From Kordiimonadaceae bacterium UBA4441 (GTDB lineage: Bacteria > Pseudomonadota > Alphaproteobacteria > Sphingomonadales > Emcibacteraceae): a stretch of 52,807 nt of DNA. Positions 44,526 through 52,807 of the stretch are shown here, piece after piece (within the stretch, counting starts at the first letter, position 1; every line of letters begins with the position of its first letter). The DNA is taken from the NCBI GenBank assembly GCA_002390425.1, contig DGPL01000047.1:53178-105984 (forward strand). The letters are read 5' to 3'. Under the pieces are notes generated by a model, which searched no databases, was not told the origin of the DNA, and worked only from the letters and a program-made list of their open reading frames with translations. A program made the translations under genes and the position numbers.

Positions 44526-47417
44526 ATGAAAAATAAAAGTAGCGATCAAATAAAAACAACGACTTGTTATATGTGCGCCTGTCGCTGTGGTATAAATGTT
44601 CATCTTAAAGATGGTAAGGTAAAATATATTGAAGGAAACCCTGATCACCCTGTGAATAAAGGTGTACTTTGTGCCAAGGGCTCTGCCGGTATTATGCAAC
44701 ATTATTCACCGGCAAGATTGACCGCTCCTTTAAAAAGAGTTGGTCCAAGGGGGAGTGGTGAATTTGAGGAAGTCTCATGGGATGAGGCCATGGAAATGGC
44801 CACCGAAAAGCTACGTGCCGTTAGAGAAAAAGATCCAAAGAGATTAGCTTTTTTTACCGGACGAGACCAAAGCCAAGCTCTAACGGGCTGGTTCTCTGCA
44901 AAATTCGGAACACATAATTATGCGGCACATGGTGGTTTTTGCTCAGTCAATATGGCGGCTGCTGGACTTTATTCAATTGGCGGTTCCTTTTGGGAATTTG
45001 GTGAACCGGACTGGCATCAGACAAAATATTTTATGATGTTTGGTGTTGCAGAAGATCACGATTCCAACCCAATTAAAAAAGGTATTGGGACGATTAAATC
45101 CCGTAAAGGGACCAAATATGTTTCTATTAATCCTGTACAGTCTGGATATGCCGCCATTGCAGATGAGTGGTTAGGTATTAGACCAGGTACAGACGGATTA
45201 TTTGTCGGTGCATTAATTGCGGAATTGATTAAAGCCGAGAAAATAGATTGGAATTTTTTAAATCGTTATACCAATAGTCCGTGGCTTGTAATTGATGCGC
45301 CAGGCACAGCTTATCATGGTCTTTTTGCCAGAAACGGATCAGGGGAGCCAATGTGTTTTGATACTAAAAAGCAAGCGGTCGTAGATTTTAAAGTAGGCCA
45401 ATCGAATCCAGCAATGGTTGGAACGTTTCAATTAAGTAATGGAACAAAGGCGACCCCTGCATTTCAGCACATTATAGAAGAATTTTTAAGCGATAAATAT
45501 AATCTGGAAAATGTTGAAAAAGAAACAGGTATAAAGGCGAGCGATATTGAACGTATTGCAGCTGAAATTGCTGAGGTCGCCTTTAGTGAAGAAATCGTCA
45601 TCGATCAGGAATGGACCGACAGTTATGGCAATAAGCATGATCAAGTCATAGGGCGACCTGTCTCTTTTCATGCGATGCGAGGTATTGCTGCTCATAAAAA
45701 TGGGTTTGAAACATGCAGAATGATCCATTTATTGCAGACATTACTTGGTGCTATTGATGGTCCGGGGTCATTTAAGTATAAACCACCATTTCCTAGACCT
45801 ACACCGCCACATAAGAAAAATGCTCGATTTTCAGCCGCACCCGGCGAAGTTTGCGAAGCGGAACCACTCGGGTTTCCCGCTGGACCAGAAGATCTTGCCG
45901 TTGATGAAAATGGTGAACCAACAAGATTAGATAAGGCTTTTTCTTGGGAATATCCGCTTGCCATTCATGGTATGATGCATATGTCACTTCATAATGCGTG
46001 GGCAGGGGATCCTTATAAAATTGATGTCTTTATGATGTATATGGCGAACATGGCATGGAATTCGTCCATGAATGTTGAAAACGCTATAAAATATATGACG
46101 GATAAAGATCCTGAGACAGGCGACTATAAAATTCCATATATTATTTATTCAGACGCATTTTATTCTGAAACGGTCCCATATGCCGATTTAATTTTGCCTG
46201 ATACAACTTATCTTGAAAGATGGGATGCGATATCGATGCTGGATCGACCGATTGGCACCGCGGAGGCAGCAGCGGATTCAATTCGACAACCGGTTGTTGA
46301 GCCAGACCGTGACGTAAGGCCGTTTCAGGATGTTGTTCTTGACCTTGGTGCGCGCCTTGGATTGCCTGGTATGGTGAAAGATGACGGAAGCCCTCAATAT
46401 CCCGGCGGCTATAGTGATTATTTGACAAATCATGAGAGGGCAACGGGCGTCGGACCACTTTCCGGTTGGCGTGGAAAAGATGGTGAAAGCCAAGGTAAGG
46501 GGGAGCCCAACCAAGACCAGCTTGAAAAATATATAGAAAATGGATGTTATTGGGAATTTGAATTACCTGAAGCAGAGCAATATAACCGTTTTGCAAATAA
46601 AGCATATCTGGAAACCGCCACCAAAATGGGATGGATGGGATCACCAGAACCCATTGTTTTAAATGTGTATAATGAGATGTTGCAAAAATTCCATCTTGCG
46701 GCTGAAGGATACGGCGAACATCTTCCACCAGAACATGCGCGTGAAAGAATAAAAGAATATTTTAATCCTGTGCCAACCTGGTATCCTGTACAAGAGCATG
46801 TGGACGGTAATAGCGATGAATACCCGCTTTCTGCTTTAACGCAGCGACCCGCACATATGTATCATTCATGGGGCAGTCAAAATGCATGGTTACGCCAGCT
46901 TACATCGCAAAATTATTTATATGTAAATGACGAAACAGCAAAAAATTTAGGGATTGCAGATCTTGATTGGGTGTGGGTGAAAAGTCCACACGGAGAAGTA
47001 AAAGTTCAAGCAAAATATATGGACGGCCTTAATCCCGGTACAGTATGGACATGGAACGCTATTGGAAAAAGACGTGGGGCTTGGGCCTTAGACGAAAATT
47101 CACCGGAGTTCCAAAAAGCATTTCTTTTAAATCATGTTTTGTCGGAAAATTTAACCAACGATGAAGGTGAAACCCGTTCGAACTCTGATCCTGTCACAGG
47201 ACAAGGAGCATGGTTTGATGCCCGTGTGAAAATTGTACGTGCCGAAGATCAGACTGACGAAGTGACATCGCCGATGATCGAACCCGTTAAATTTTATGAT
47301 AAACATCCTAGACCGGAAGTTATGCAATATGGTTTTGATAAGGAGTTATCCTTTGATGAATATGAGCGATCCCTTGGAACAAATAGTTCAATGAAAATTG
47401 AAAAAGAGGAGGCGTAA
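44526..47417 (+). CDS. soeA: Sulfite dehydrogenase (quinone), molybdopterin subunit SoeA
   Basis: A 963-residue molybdopterin oxidoreductase of the DMSO reductase family. The N-terminal [4Fe-4S] ligands are C14, C17, C21 and C49; C139 in AAHGGFCSVN is at the likely molybdenum-ligand position. The RVGPRGSGEFEEVSWDEA and GVAEDHDSNPIK stretches resemble SoeA of purple sulfur bacteria and roseobacters, which oxidises cytoplasmic sulfite to sulfate and passes electrons to quinone. There is no twin-arginine signal, fitting a cytoplasm-facing enzyme. The iron-sulfur and membrane subunits follow immediately. Polysulfide or thiosulfate reductase is an alternative. Confidence 0.85.
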   Translation: MKNKSSDQIKTTTCYMCACRCGINVHLKDGKVKYIEGNPDHPVNKGVLCAKGSAGIMQHYSPARLTAPLKRVGPRGSGEFEEVSWDEAMEMATEKLRAVREKDPKRLAFFTGRDQSQALTGWFSAKFGTHNYAAHGGFCSVNMAAAGLYSIGGSFWEFGEPDWHQTKYFMMFGVAEDHDSNPIKKGIGTIKSRKGTKYVSINPVQSGYAAIADEWLGIRPGTDGLFVGALIAELIKAEKIDWNFLNRYTNSPWLVIDAPGTAYHGLFARNGSGEPMCFDTKKQAVVDFKVGQSNPAMVGTFQLSNGTKATPAFQHIIEEFLSDKYNLENVEKETGIKASDIERIAAEIAEVAFSEEIVIDQEWTDSYGNKHDQVIGRPVSFHAMRGIAAHKNGFETCRMIHLLQTLLGAIDGPGSFKYKPPFPRPTPPHKKNARFSAAPGEVCEAEPLGFPAGPEDLAVDENGEPTRLDKAFSWEYPLAIHGMMHMSLHNAWAGDPYKIDVFMMYMANMAWNSSMNVENAIKYMTDKDPETGDYKIPYIIYSDAFYSETVPYADLILPDTTYLERWDAISMLDRPIGTAEAAADSIRQPVVEPDRDVRPFQDVVLDLGARLGLPGMVKDDGSPQYPGGYSDYLTNHERATGVGPLSGWRGKDGESQGKGEPNQDQLEKYIENGCYWEFELPEAEQYNRFANKAYLETATKMGWMGSPEPIVLNVYNEMLQKFHLAAEGYGEHLPPEHARERIKEYFNPVPTWYPVQEHVDGNSDEYPLSALTQRPAHMYHSWGSQNAWLRQLTSQNYLYVNDETAKNLGIADLDWVWVKSPHGEVKVQAKYMDGLNPGTVWTWNAIGKRRGAWALDENSPEFQKAFLLNHVLSENLTNDEGETRSNSDPVTGQGAWFDARVKIVRAEDQTDEVTSPMIEPVKFYDKHPRPEVMQYGFDKELSFDEYERSLGTNSSMKIEKEEA

Positions 47418-47419
47418 AG

Positions 47420-48151
47420 ATGACTTGTTTACCGGAAAAAACAGATAAAAAGCTTGGGCTTCTTATTGATTTGAATATTTGTGTAGGGTGTCATGCTTGT
47501 GCCGTAAACTGTAAAGAATGGAATACAAGCGGCATCACGGGCCCTATGGAAGATTTAAAACCTTATGGCGATGACCCCAGTGGTGTTTGGTATAACCGCA
47601 TACATAGTTACGAATTTAAAAAAGAAGGGGAGACGGACCGAGCCGTATATTTCCCAAAATCCTGTCTTCATTGTGATGATGCGCCTTGTGTCACCGTATG
47701 TCCAACGGGCGCTTCTTTAAAAAGGTCAGAAGATGGCATTGTGCTCGTTAATCCTGATGTATGTATTGGTTGTAAGTTATGCTCATGGGCTTGTCCTTAC
47801 GGTGCACGTGAATATGATACGACGGCTGGTGTAATGCAAAAGTGTACTTTATGCGTTGATAAAATCTATGACGAAAGTATCCCAGAAGAGCGCCGTGTTC
47901 CATCATGTGTATCAACCTGTCCCGCTGGTGCGCGTCATTTCGGTGATTTTGCGGACCCCAACTCGAATGTTTCTCAATTGGCAGCTGAAGGTGATGCGCG
48001 TGATTTATTTCCGGAAATGGAAACGAAGCCAGTTAATCAATATTTGGCACCTGAGAAACGTGAACAAAAAGAAAATAAAAAACTCACTGAAAAAGTGACA
48101 TCTGTTAAAGACGCCCTAACGAAATGGGCGATGTTAGATTTTACAGGATAA
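47420..48151 (+). CDS. soeB: Sulfite dehydrogenase iron-sulfur subunit SoeB
   Basis: A 243-residue ferredoxin-like subunit with four [4Fe-4S] binding sets: CVGCHACAVNC, CLHCDDAPCVTVC, CIGCKLCSWACPYG and a final CTLC...CVSTCPAGA. It carries electrons from SoeA to the membrane subunit. AGGAGG lies just ahead of the ATG, and the gap to soeA is two bases. The lysine-rich C-terminal tail may contact the membrane. Confidence 0.88.
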   Translation: MTCLPEKTDKKLGLLIDLNICVGCHACAVNCKEWNTSGITGPMEDLKPYGDDPSGVWYNRIHSYEFKKEGETDRAVYFPKSCLHCDDAPCVTVCPTGASLKRSEDGIVLVNPDVCIGCKLCSWACPYGAREYDTTAGVMQKCTLCVDKIYDESIPEERRVPSCVSTCPAGARHFGDFADPNSNVSQLAAEGDARDLFPEMETKPVNQYLAPEKREQKENKKLTEKVTSVKDALTKWAMLDFTG

Positions 48152-48155
48152 TCAA

Positions 48156-49058
48156 ATGCACCCAGCACTTTCCGTTATTATTTTTACAACTTTCTCAGGC
48201 ATGGGGTATGGTTTATTTATCTGGCTCTGTGCGAATATCTTGATGGGTGAAAGACTTACGCAAGATCAAATTATTTACGGCACAGGATTTTCTTTTGTTC
48301 TTGTAACGATCGGTTTGCTTTCTTCGACTATTCATTTAGGACACCCTGAAAGAGCTTGGCGTGCCTTTAGCCAATGGCGTACGTCATGGTTAAGTCGAGA
48401 AGGAATTATGGCGATCCTCACTTATGGCCCTATGGTGATTATTGGCGGAAATCAATTTTTAAATCTTGGGCTAAATGCTTTAATACCTATAATGGCGGTT
48501 TTAGGCATATTAGGATCTATTGTGACTGTTTTCACGACCAGCATGATATACGCTTCATTAAAGGCGATCCCAGCATGGCATAATAATTGGGTAAAAATCG
48601 GCTATCAAATATTTGCGTTATCCTCTGGTGGTGTGGCCTATATAATGATTGCTGGATGGCAGCATTATATGGTGGTCGTTACCTTGCTTATTTTAGCTCT
48701 TGCCGTAAAAATTATGACGTGGGCACATATCGATAAACATCGAGGTCAATATAAACGTGAAGATGCACTTGGGCTTCCTGATTTTGGTAAAGCTCGTCCG
48801 TTTGAGCCTGCCCATCAGGGACAAAATTATCTTCAACGTGAAATGGGATATGAGTTATGCCCAAAAAGACGGGCGATGATGCGTTGGTTAGCTCTTGGGT
48901 GTGGCTTTATACTTCCTGCCGTCCTTCTTTATATAGGATTGCCGGTCGCCATTCTTATTACTTTAATTTGTTTGGGGGGCATGATGGCGGAACGCTGGCT
49001 CTTTTTTGCCGAAGCAGAACATGTTGTCCGCCTTTATTATGATAAAGATACCGTTTAA
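48156..49058 (+). CDS. soeC: Sulfite dehydrogenase membrane anchor SoeC (DmsC-like)
   Basis: A 300-residue integral membrane protein with about eight helices, starting MHPALSVIIFTTFSGMGYGL, the pattern of the SoeC/DmsC anchor family. Conserved LSSTIHLGHPERAWRAFSQWRTSWLSREG is present in pieces (LGHPERAW, SQWRTSWLSREG). It oxidises or reduces quinone for the complex; here the quinone is presumably reduced with electrons from sulfite. Four bases separate it from soeB. Confidence 0.87.
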   Translation: MHPALSVIIFTTFSGMGYGLFIWLCANILMGERLTQDQIIYGTGFSFVLVTIGLLSSTIHLGHPERAWRAFSQWRTSWLSREGIMAILTYGPMVIIGGNQFLNLGLNALIPIMAVLGILGSIVTVFTTSMIYASLKAIPAWHNNWVKIGYQIFALSSGGVAYIMIAGWQHYMVVVTLLILALAVKIMTWAHIDKHRGQYKREDALGLPDFGKARPFEPAHQGQNYLQREMGYELCPKRRAMMRWLALGCGFILPAVLLYIGLPVAILITLICLGGMMAERWLFFAEAEHVVRLYYDKDTV

Positions 49059-49125
49059 AAGAAAAGCATTGATAATATCGGGGATCATTGGATATAGAAT
49101 GACGAAGTTCTAGGGGACATTTTTT

Positions 49126-51270
49126 ATGTATAAGCAATTACTCACGGCAGCCTTATTAGGTTCCGCCGCATTACTACCATTATCTTCTTTGGCACAAACA
49201 TCAGAAGATCAATCAGTAGTGGCTTATGATAAAGAATATTTTGTCAAATACGCACCTTCGACATTGCTTGAAATGTTGCAAAGGGTACCGGGCGTTCAAG
49301 CAATTTTAGATGCGAACCGTCGAGTTGGTGGAACGCAGCGTGGTGGCCAACAGGAACGGGGGTTTGGCTCTGGTGGTGATCAAATCTTGATCAATAACAA
49401 ACGTATTTCCGGTAAAGCGAATGATATCAATAGTACATTACAACGTATTTCTGCATCACAAGTTGAAAGAGTTGAAATTATTCGTGGGGCGTCTAGTGAC
49501 GTTGATGTCCAAAGTCAGGGTCTAGTTGTAAATATTATTATGAATGAAGACGAATCCACATCCAGTACATTCTGGAGAGCGGGCGGACGATTATCAGAAG
49601 GGTATTTATTTTCACCGGACCTTCAGGTTTCCCATAATGCGACGAGAGGAAAATTTGATTATATCGTCGGTATCGAAGCGAAACAGGGACAACATATTGA
49701 GCACCGTCTTGATGAAGTGTTTACCCCCGAAATGGTTAAAACAGCTGATACAGGCAGAAACACGGATAACTTACGAAAATACCTAAGATTTAATGGTAAT
49801 CTTACCTATAATGCGGAAAATGGTGATGAATATCGACTGAATGGTCAATATGAGCCAGGTAATTATCGAAAGTTAGAACCGAGATTTAGTCAAAATATCA
49901 ATGAAGCCCGTCAAAATCAAAATTGGAACGAGGACCAAACCACTGATAAATGGGAGTTTGGCGGTGATTTCACTAAAAAAGTTGATGTATTAGGTACATG
50001 GCGTACACTTTTTATCGCCAACCGTGACCGCAGTGATAAAACATCGATTTATAGTAATGTATTTGATAGTGATGATATCCCTAATTTTAGAAATAATGAA
50101 TATCGTGTTCGAAAAGAAAAAATTCTTCGTAGCTCTTTTATAAAAAATATCTTTGGCAATCAGGTAATCGAATTTGGTGCTGAGGCAGCAATTAATAATT
50201 ATGATAAGATATTTACGAATGAAGGATTTGATCAAGGCGCATACAGTATTAATGTGAATGACGATGTTGCGGTTAAAGAAAACCGTTATGAAATATTTAC
50301 AAACCACACTTATAATATTACGCAAGCGGCCGTGCTTCAAAGTTCACTGATCGGTGAATTTTCTAAGATTAGTTCTGTAACCGTCCCAATTGTTGGGGAA
50401 AATATTGAACGAAGTTCAAATTTCAGCTTTTTGAAACCTCGTGTCGATTTCAGATATGATTTCACAGAACGTGATCAGTTAAGAGCAACGATTGAGAGAA
50501 AAGTTAGTCAATTGGATTTTCAGAATTTTGTTGCTAGCTATGATGTTAATAATGATATATTGCGCCTAGGGAATACTGGTATTGTTCCAGAAAAGTCCTT
50601 AAATTATAATTTAGTTTATGAACATCGTTTTCCCAATGATGCTGGTGCCATTCAAGTAGATTTATTTTACCGTGATTTAACCGACTATATTGAACTGGTG
50701 GACTTTACAGAGTTTGAAGATAATCTTGGTAACCCTATTCCACGTAGCGACATTGATCCAATTTCAAGATCTGGCAATATTCCAAAAGCCCGTTCATATG
50801 GGGTAAAAACAACAGGGAGCGTGCGTCTTGGTTTCTTCGGACTACCTAATGCCGTTGTGAGTGTAGATTACACGTGGGACGATACAAACGTAGTGGACCA
50901 GTTTAGTGGTGTTGAACGTCCATTTAAATGGAAATCTGAACATGAATTTACATTTAATTTTCGCCATGATGTAACCGATATCGGCCTTTCATATGGATTT
51001 AAGGGCACGATTAAAAGCGATAGTTCCAGACATGAAATTGATCAAGTTGCCTCAACGGATAATGGTGATTTATATGAAGCATTTGTGGAATATAATCTTG
51101 GTAATAACATGCGACTGATTTTCATGTTTGAACATATCACAGACCGAAAATATACAACGGCTATGAGATTTTATAATGATCACATTCGATATAATGATTT
51201 AAGTCGTTTGGAAAACCGGGATTGGCGTTATGTGCGAGAATGGTCCGTTTTCTTACAAGGCACATTCTAA
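49126..51270 (+). CDS. TonB-dependent outer membrane receptor
   Basis: A 714-residue outer membrane transporter. Signal peptide residues 1-23 (ending SLAQ), plug domain about 30-145 (STLLEMLQRVPGVQ, ILINNKRISGK, VERVEIIRGASS), then a 22-strand barrel ending in the terminal phenylalanine required for assembly (VFLQGTF). No N-terminal signalling domain is seen. It takes up an iron complex, vitamin, oligosaccharide or other bulky solute; the ligand cannot be read. AGGGGA precedes the ATG. It is 67 bases after soeC and might be cotranscribed. Confidence 0.93.
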   Translation: MYKQLLTAALLGSAALLPLSSLAQTSEDQSVVAYDKEYFVKYAPSTLLEMLQRVPGVQAILDANRRVGGTQRGGQQERGFGSGGDQILINNKRISGKANDINSTLQRISASQVERVEIIRGASSDVDVQSQGLVVNIIMNEDESTSSTFWRAGGRLSEGYLFSPDLQVSHNATRGKFDYIVGIEAKQGQHIEHRLDEVFTPEMVKTADTGRNTDNLRKYLRFNGNLTYNAENGDEYRLNGQYEPGNYRKLEPRFSQNINEARQNQNWNEDQTTDKWEFGGDFTKKVDVLGTWRTLFIANRDRSDKTSIYSNVFDSDDIPNFRNNEYRVRKEKILRSSFIKNIFGNQVIEFGAEAAINNYDKIFTNEGFDQGAYSINVNDDVAVKENRYEIFTNHTYNITQAAVLQSSLIGEFSKISSVTVPIVGENIERSSNFSFLKPRVDFRYDFTERDQLRATIERKVSQLDFQNFVASYDVNNDILRLGNTGIVPEKSLNYNLVYEHRFPNDAGAIQVDLFYRDLTDYIELVDFTEFEDNLGNPIPRSDIDPISRSGNIPKARSYGVKTTGSVRLGFFGLPNAVVSVDYTWDDTNVVDQFSGVERPFKWKSEHEFTFNFRHDVTDIGLSYGFKGTIKSDSSRHEIDQVASTDNGDLYEAFVEYNLGNNMRLIFMFEHITDRKYTTAMRFYNDHIRYNDLSRLENRDWRYVREWSVFLQGTF

Positions 51271-52403
51271 TCTTCGAGCTTAGGGGGAACTTTCTTATAT
51301 TCCATAGGTGTTTTTGAATATTTAATCGGATTAGTTATAACGGGTACATCAGTACCGTCTTTATCTTTAATTTGTGTAACGACGCCACGCCCTTTTACAT
51401 GCGGATCATTTAAAATATCGGCCAGCGAGTTTACAGGACCACATGGTACACCGCGTTTCTCAAGTTGGATTATCCATTGATGAGTCGTTTTGGTGATCAT
51501 AATTTCAGCGATCAAAGGAATCAATTCTTCACGATTTTCCACGCGCGACGAATTGGATGCATAAAGTGGATTTTCTGACCAGTTTTGGTTTGTCGTCTCG
51601 CAAAAAGATGCAAATTGACTATCATTACCGATCGCGAGCACTAAATCGCCATCTGCTGTTTTGAAAGTTTGATAGGGCACGATACTGACATGCTCATTGC
51701 CCAAACGTTTTGGGATATTTCCACTCAGTAAATAATTAGACGTATGATTGGCGAGCATAGCAATTTGTGTGTCTAAAAGGGCAACATCAATATATTGTCC
51801 TTCGCCAGTTTTATCACGGTGGGCAAGAGCCCCTAATATCCCGACAGTTGCATACATTCCGGTCATAACATCAGCGATGGCCACCCCAACCTTTTGTGGC
51901 CCGCCACCATTTTCGTCTTTGTCACCAGTGATGCTCATCAAGCCGCCCATAGCTTGTATCATAAAATCATACCCCGCACGATTTGCATAAGGGCCCGTTT
52001 GTCCAAAACCAGTGATTGAGCAGTATATCAGCCGCGGATTTATTTTTGAAAGCGTTTCATAATCAAGGCCATATTTTTTTAATCCGCCAACTTTATAATT
52101 TTCAACGAGTATATCGCATTCAAGAGCAAGTTTTTTAATCTCTTCTTGTCCTTCAGTCGTGGATATATCAATGGATTTCGATGTTTTATTGCGGTTCGTT
52201 GAGTGAAAATAGGCGGCATCACCTGCGGTGCCGTCCAGATTTTTTTGAAAAGGAGGCCCCCATCGGCGTGTGTCATCGCCAATTCCAGGGCGTTCAATTT
52301 TGATCACATCGGCACCCATATCCCCCAAAATTTGCGTGGACCATGGTCCCGCTAAAACACGGCTTAAATCCAGCACTTTAATATGGGATAAAGGGCCTGC
52401 CAT
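51267..52403 (-). CDS. Class III CoA-transferase (CaiB/BaiF), probable glutarate CoA-transferase
   Basis: A 378-residue CoA-transferase family III protein: LDLSRVLAGPWSTQILGDMGADVIKIERPG at the N-terminus, AGYDFMIQAMGGLMSITG, and the LALDTQIAM-type region (VALLDTQIAMLAN). Adjacent to glutaryl-CoA dehydrogenase with two bases between stop and start, it most likely activates glutarate with CoA from succinyl-CoA, as the human SUGCT enzyme does. It overlaps the convergent TonB-dependent receptor gene by four bases. The substrate is inferred from this neighbour. Confidence 0.85.
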   Translation of the reverse strand: MAGPLSHIKVLDLSRVLAGPWSTQILGDMGADVIKIERPGIGDDTRRWGPPFQKNLDGTAGDAAYFHSTNRNKTSKSIDISTTEGQEEIKKLALECDILVENYKVGGLKKYGLDYETLSKINPRLIYCSITGFGQTGPYANRAGYDFMIQAMGGLMSITGDKDENGGGPQKVGVAIADVMTGMYATVGILGALAHRDKTGEGQYIDVALLDTQIAMLANHTSNYLLSGNIPKRLGNEHVSIVPYQTFKTADGDLVLAIGNDSQFASFCETTNQNWSENPLYASNSSRVENREELIPLIAEIMITKTTHQWIIQLEKRGVPCGPVNSLADILNDPHVKGRGVVTQIKDKDGTDVPVITNPIKYSKTPMEYKKVPPKLED

Positions 52404-52405
52404 AG

Positions 52406-52807
52406 CTAGAAAGCGTTAATGCCAGTTTGTAGGCGTCCTAATATTAACGCATGAACATCATGTGTGCCTTCATAAGTATTCACAGCTTCTAGGTTCATAA
52501 CATGTCTAATGACGTGGAATTCATCCGCAATACCATTGCCGCCATGCATATCCCGCGCGGTGCGGGCAATGTCCAATGCTTTTCCACAATTATTGCGTTT
52601 AAGCAATGATATGGCATCCGGCGAAAGCATCTTTTGATCAAGCAGTCGTCCAGCTTGTAAGCAGCCATGTAGTCCTAATGTAATCTCTGTTTGCATATCG
52701 GCTAATTTCTTTTGAATAAGCTGATTAGCTGCAAGCGGCTTTCCAAATTGTTTACGGTCCATTGTATATTGCCTTGCCGCATGCCAGCAAAATTCTGCGG
52801 CACCAAG
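52406..52807 (-). CDS. Glutaryl-CoA dehydrogenase, C-terminal part (partial)
   Basis: The frame runs off the right window edge; 133 codons plus stop are visible. The visible sequence begins LGAAEFCWHAARQYTMDRKQFG and, in pieces, continues with KPLAANQLIQKKLADM, ARDMHGGNGIADEF and EAVNTYEGTHDVHALILGR, which contains the catalytic base position for this acyl-CoA dehydrogenase branch. It decarboxylates glutaryl-CoA to crotonyl-CoA at the end of lysine and tryptophan breakdown, with electrons passing to ETF. The upstream Met in frame at 52762 is internal, not the start. Confidence 0.9.
   Translation of the reverse strand, partial: LGAAEFCWHAARQYTMDRKQFGKPLAANQLIQKKLADMQTEITLGLHGCLQAGRLLDQKMLSPDAISLLKRNNCGKALDIARTARDMHGGNGIADEFHVIRHVMNLEAVNTYEGTHDVHALILGRLQTGINAF

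Noticed and set aside
46141..46728. Minus-strand 195-codon open frame inside soeA
   Set aside because: Antisense to a conserved molybdopterin oxidoreductase; low-complexity His/Gln-rich translation typical of a shadow frame.
44526..47417. Formate dehydrogenase with selenocysteine
   Set aside because: No in-frame TGA is present and the motifs and subunit set fit SoeABC better.
1..52807. tRNA, rRNA, integrase, complete IS element or prophage
   Set aside because: Both strands were scanned by eye for these; only the SRP RNA and small palindromic repeats were found.

Overview
The window looks like a chromosomal segment of an AT-rich, Gram-negative, aerobic and probably marine alphaproteobacterium. 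Supporting signs are an Lrp-type regulator beside a fused PutA, the SRP RNA-dnaX-ybaB-recR block, a membrane-anchored CycM-type cytochrome c divergent from prephenate dehydratase, a SoeABC-type sulfite dehydrogenase, a TonB-dependent receptor and an OmpA frame. Order and genus cannot be fixed from the sequence alone. No phage, integrase, complete insertion sequence, CRISPR array or tRNA was seen.

Layout. 1-3.4 kb: end of a membrane-fusion protein and a coupled RND pump. 3.4-9.4 kb: ferredoxin, Lrp-type regulator, a 48-codon small gene, L-serine dehydratase and PutA (amino acid catabolism). 9.5-14 kb: a lipoprotein adenosine deaminase-like enzyme and a sugar-type ABC importer without its ATPase. 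14-18.1 kb: phosphoribosyltransferase, DUF1905 protein, PhzF protein, small membrane protein, histidine phosphatase, and an OmpA frame broken by two in-frame TAA codons. 18.1-19.15 kb: an AT-rich island with a hairpin array, inverted repeats and an orphan gene. 19.16-23.45 kb: a four-gene 5'-methylthio (or 5'-deoxy) nucleoside salvage operon whose isomerase is fused to a rhodanese. 23.5-28.15 kb: a lipoprotein with a VOC domain, then a proposed periplasmic amine-oxidation module (Tat-type flavin amine oxidase, cytochrome c, two exported RidA proteins). 28.4-34.8 kb: moaA, recR, ybaB, dnaX, SRP RNA, nudC, pheA. 35-39.9 kb: CycM-type cytochrome, NlpC/P60 hydrolase, MarR regulator, M17 aminopeptidase, GST and a membrane-anchored unknown. 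40-44.2 kb: two tandem APC permeases, the second apparently starting at ATC, and an exported M20 amidohydrolase. 44.5-49.1 kb: soeABC. 49.1 kb to the end: TonB-dependent receptor, then a class III CoA-transferase and glutaryl-CoA dehydrogenase cut by the window edge.

Working together. Much of the window handles amino acids and their breakdown products: proline (PutA), serine (SdaA), lysine/tryptophan-derived glutaryl-CoA, peptides (M17, M20), amino acid uptake (APC), and oxidation of an unknown amine or amino acid. The most novel-looking parts are the amine oxidase/cytochrome/RidA module, the rhodanese-isomerase salvage operon, and the OmpA frame with two stops.
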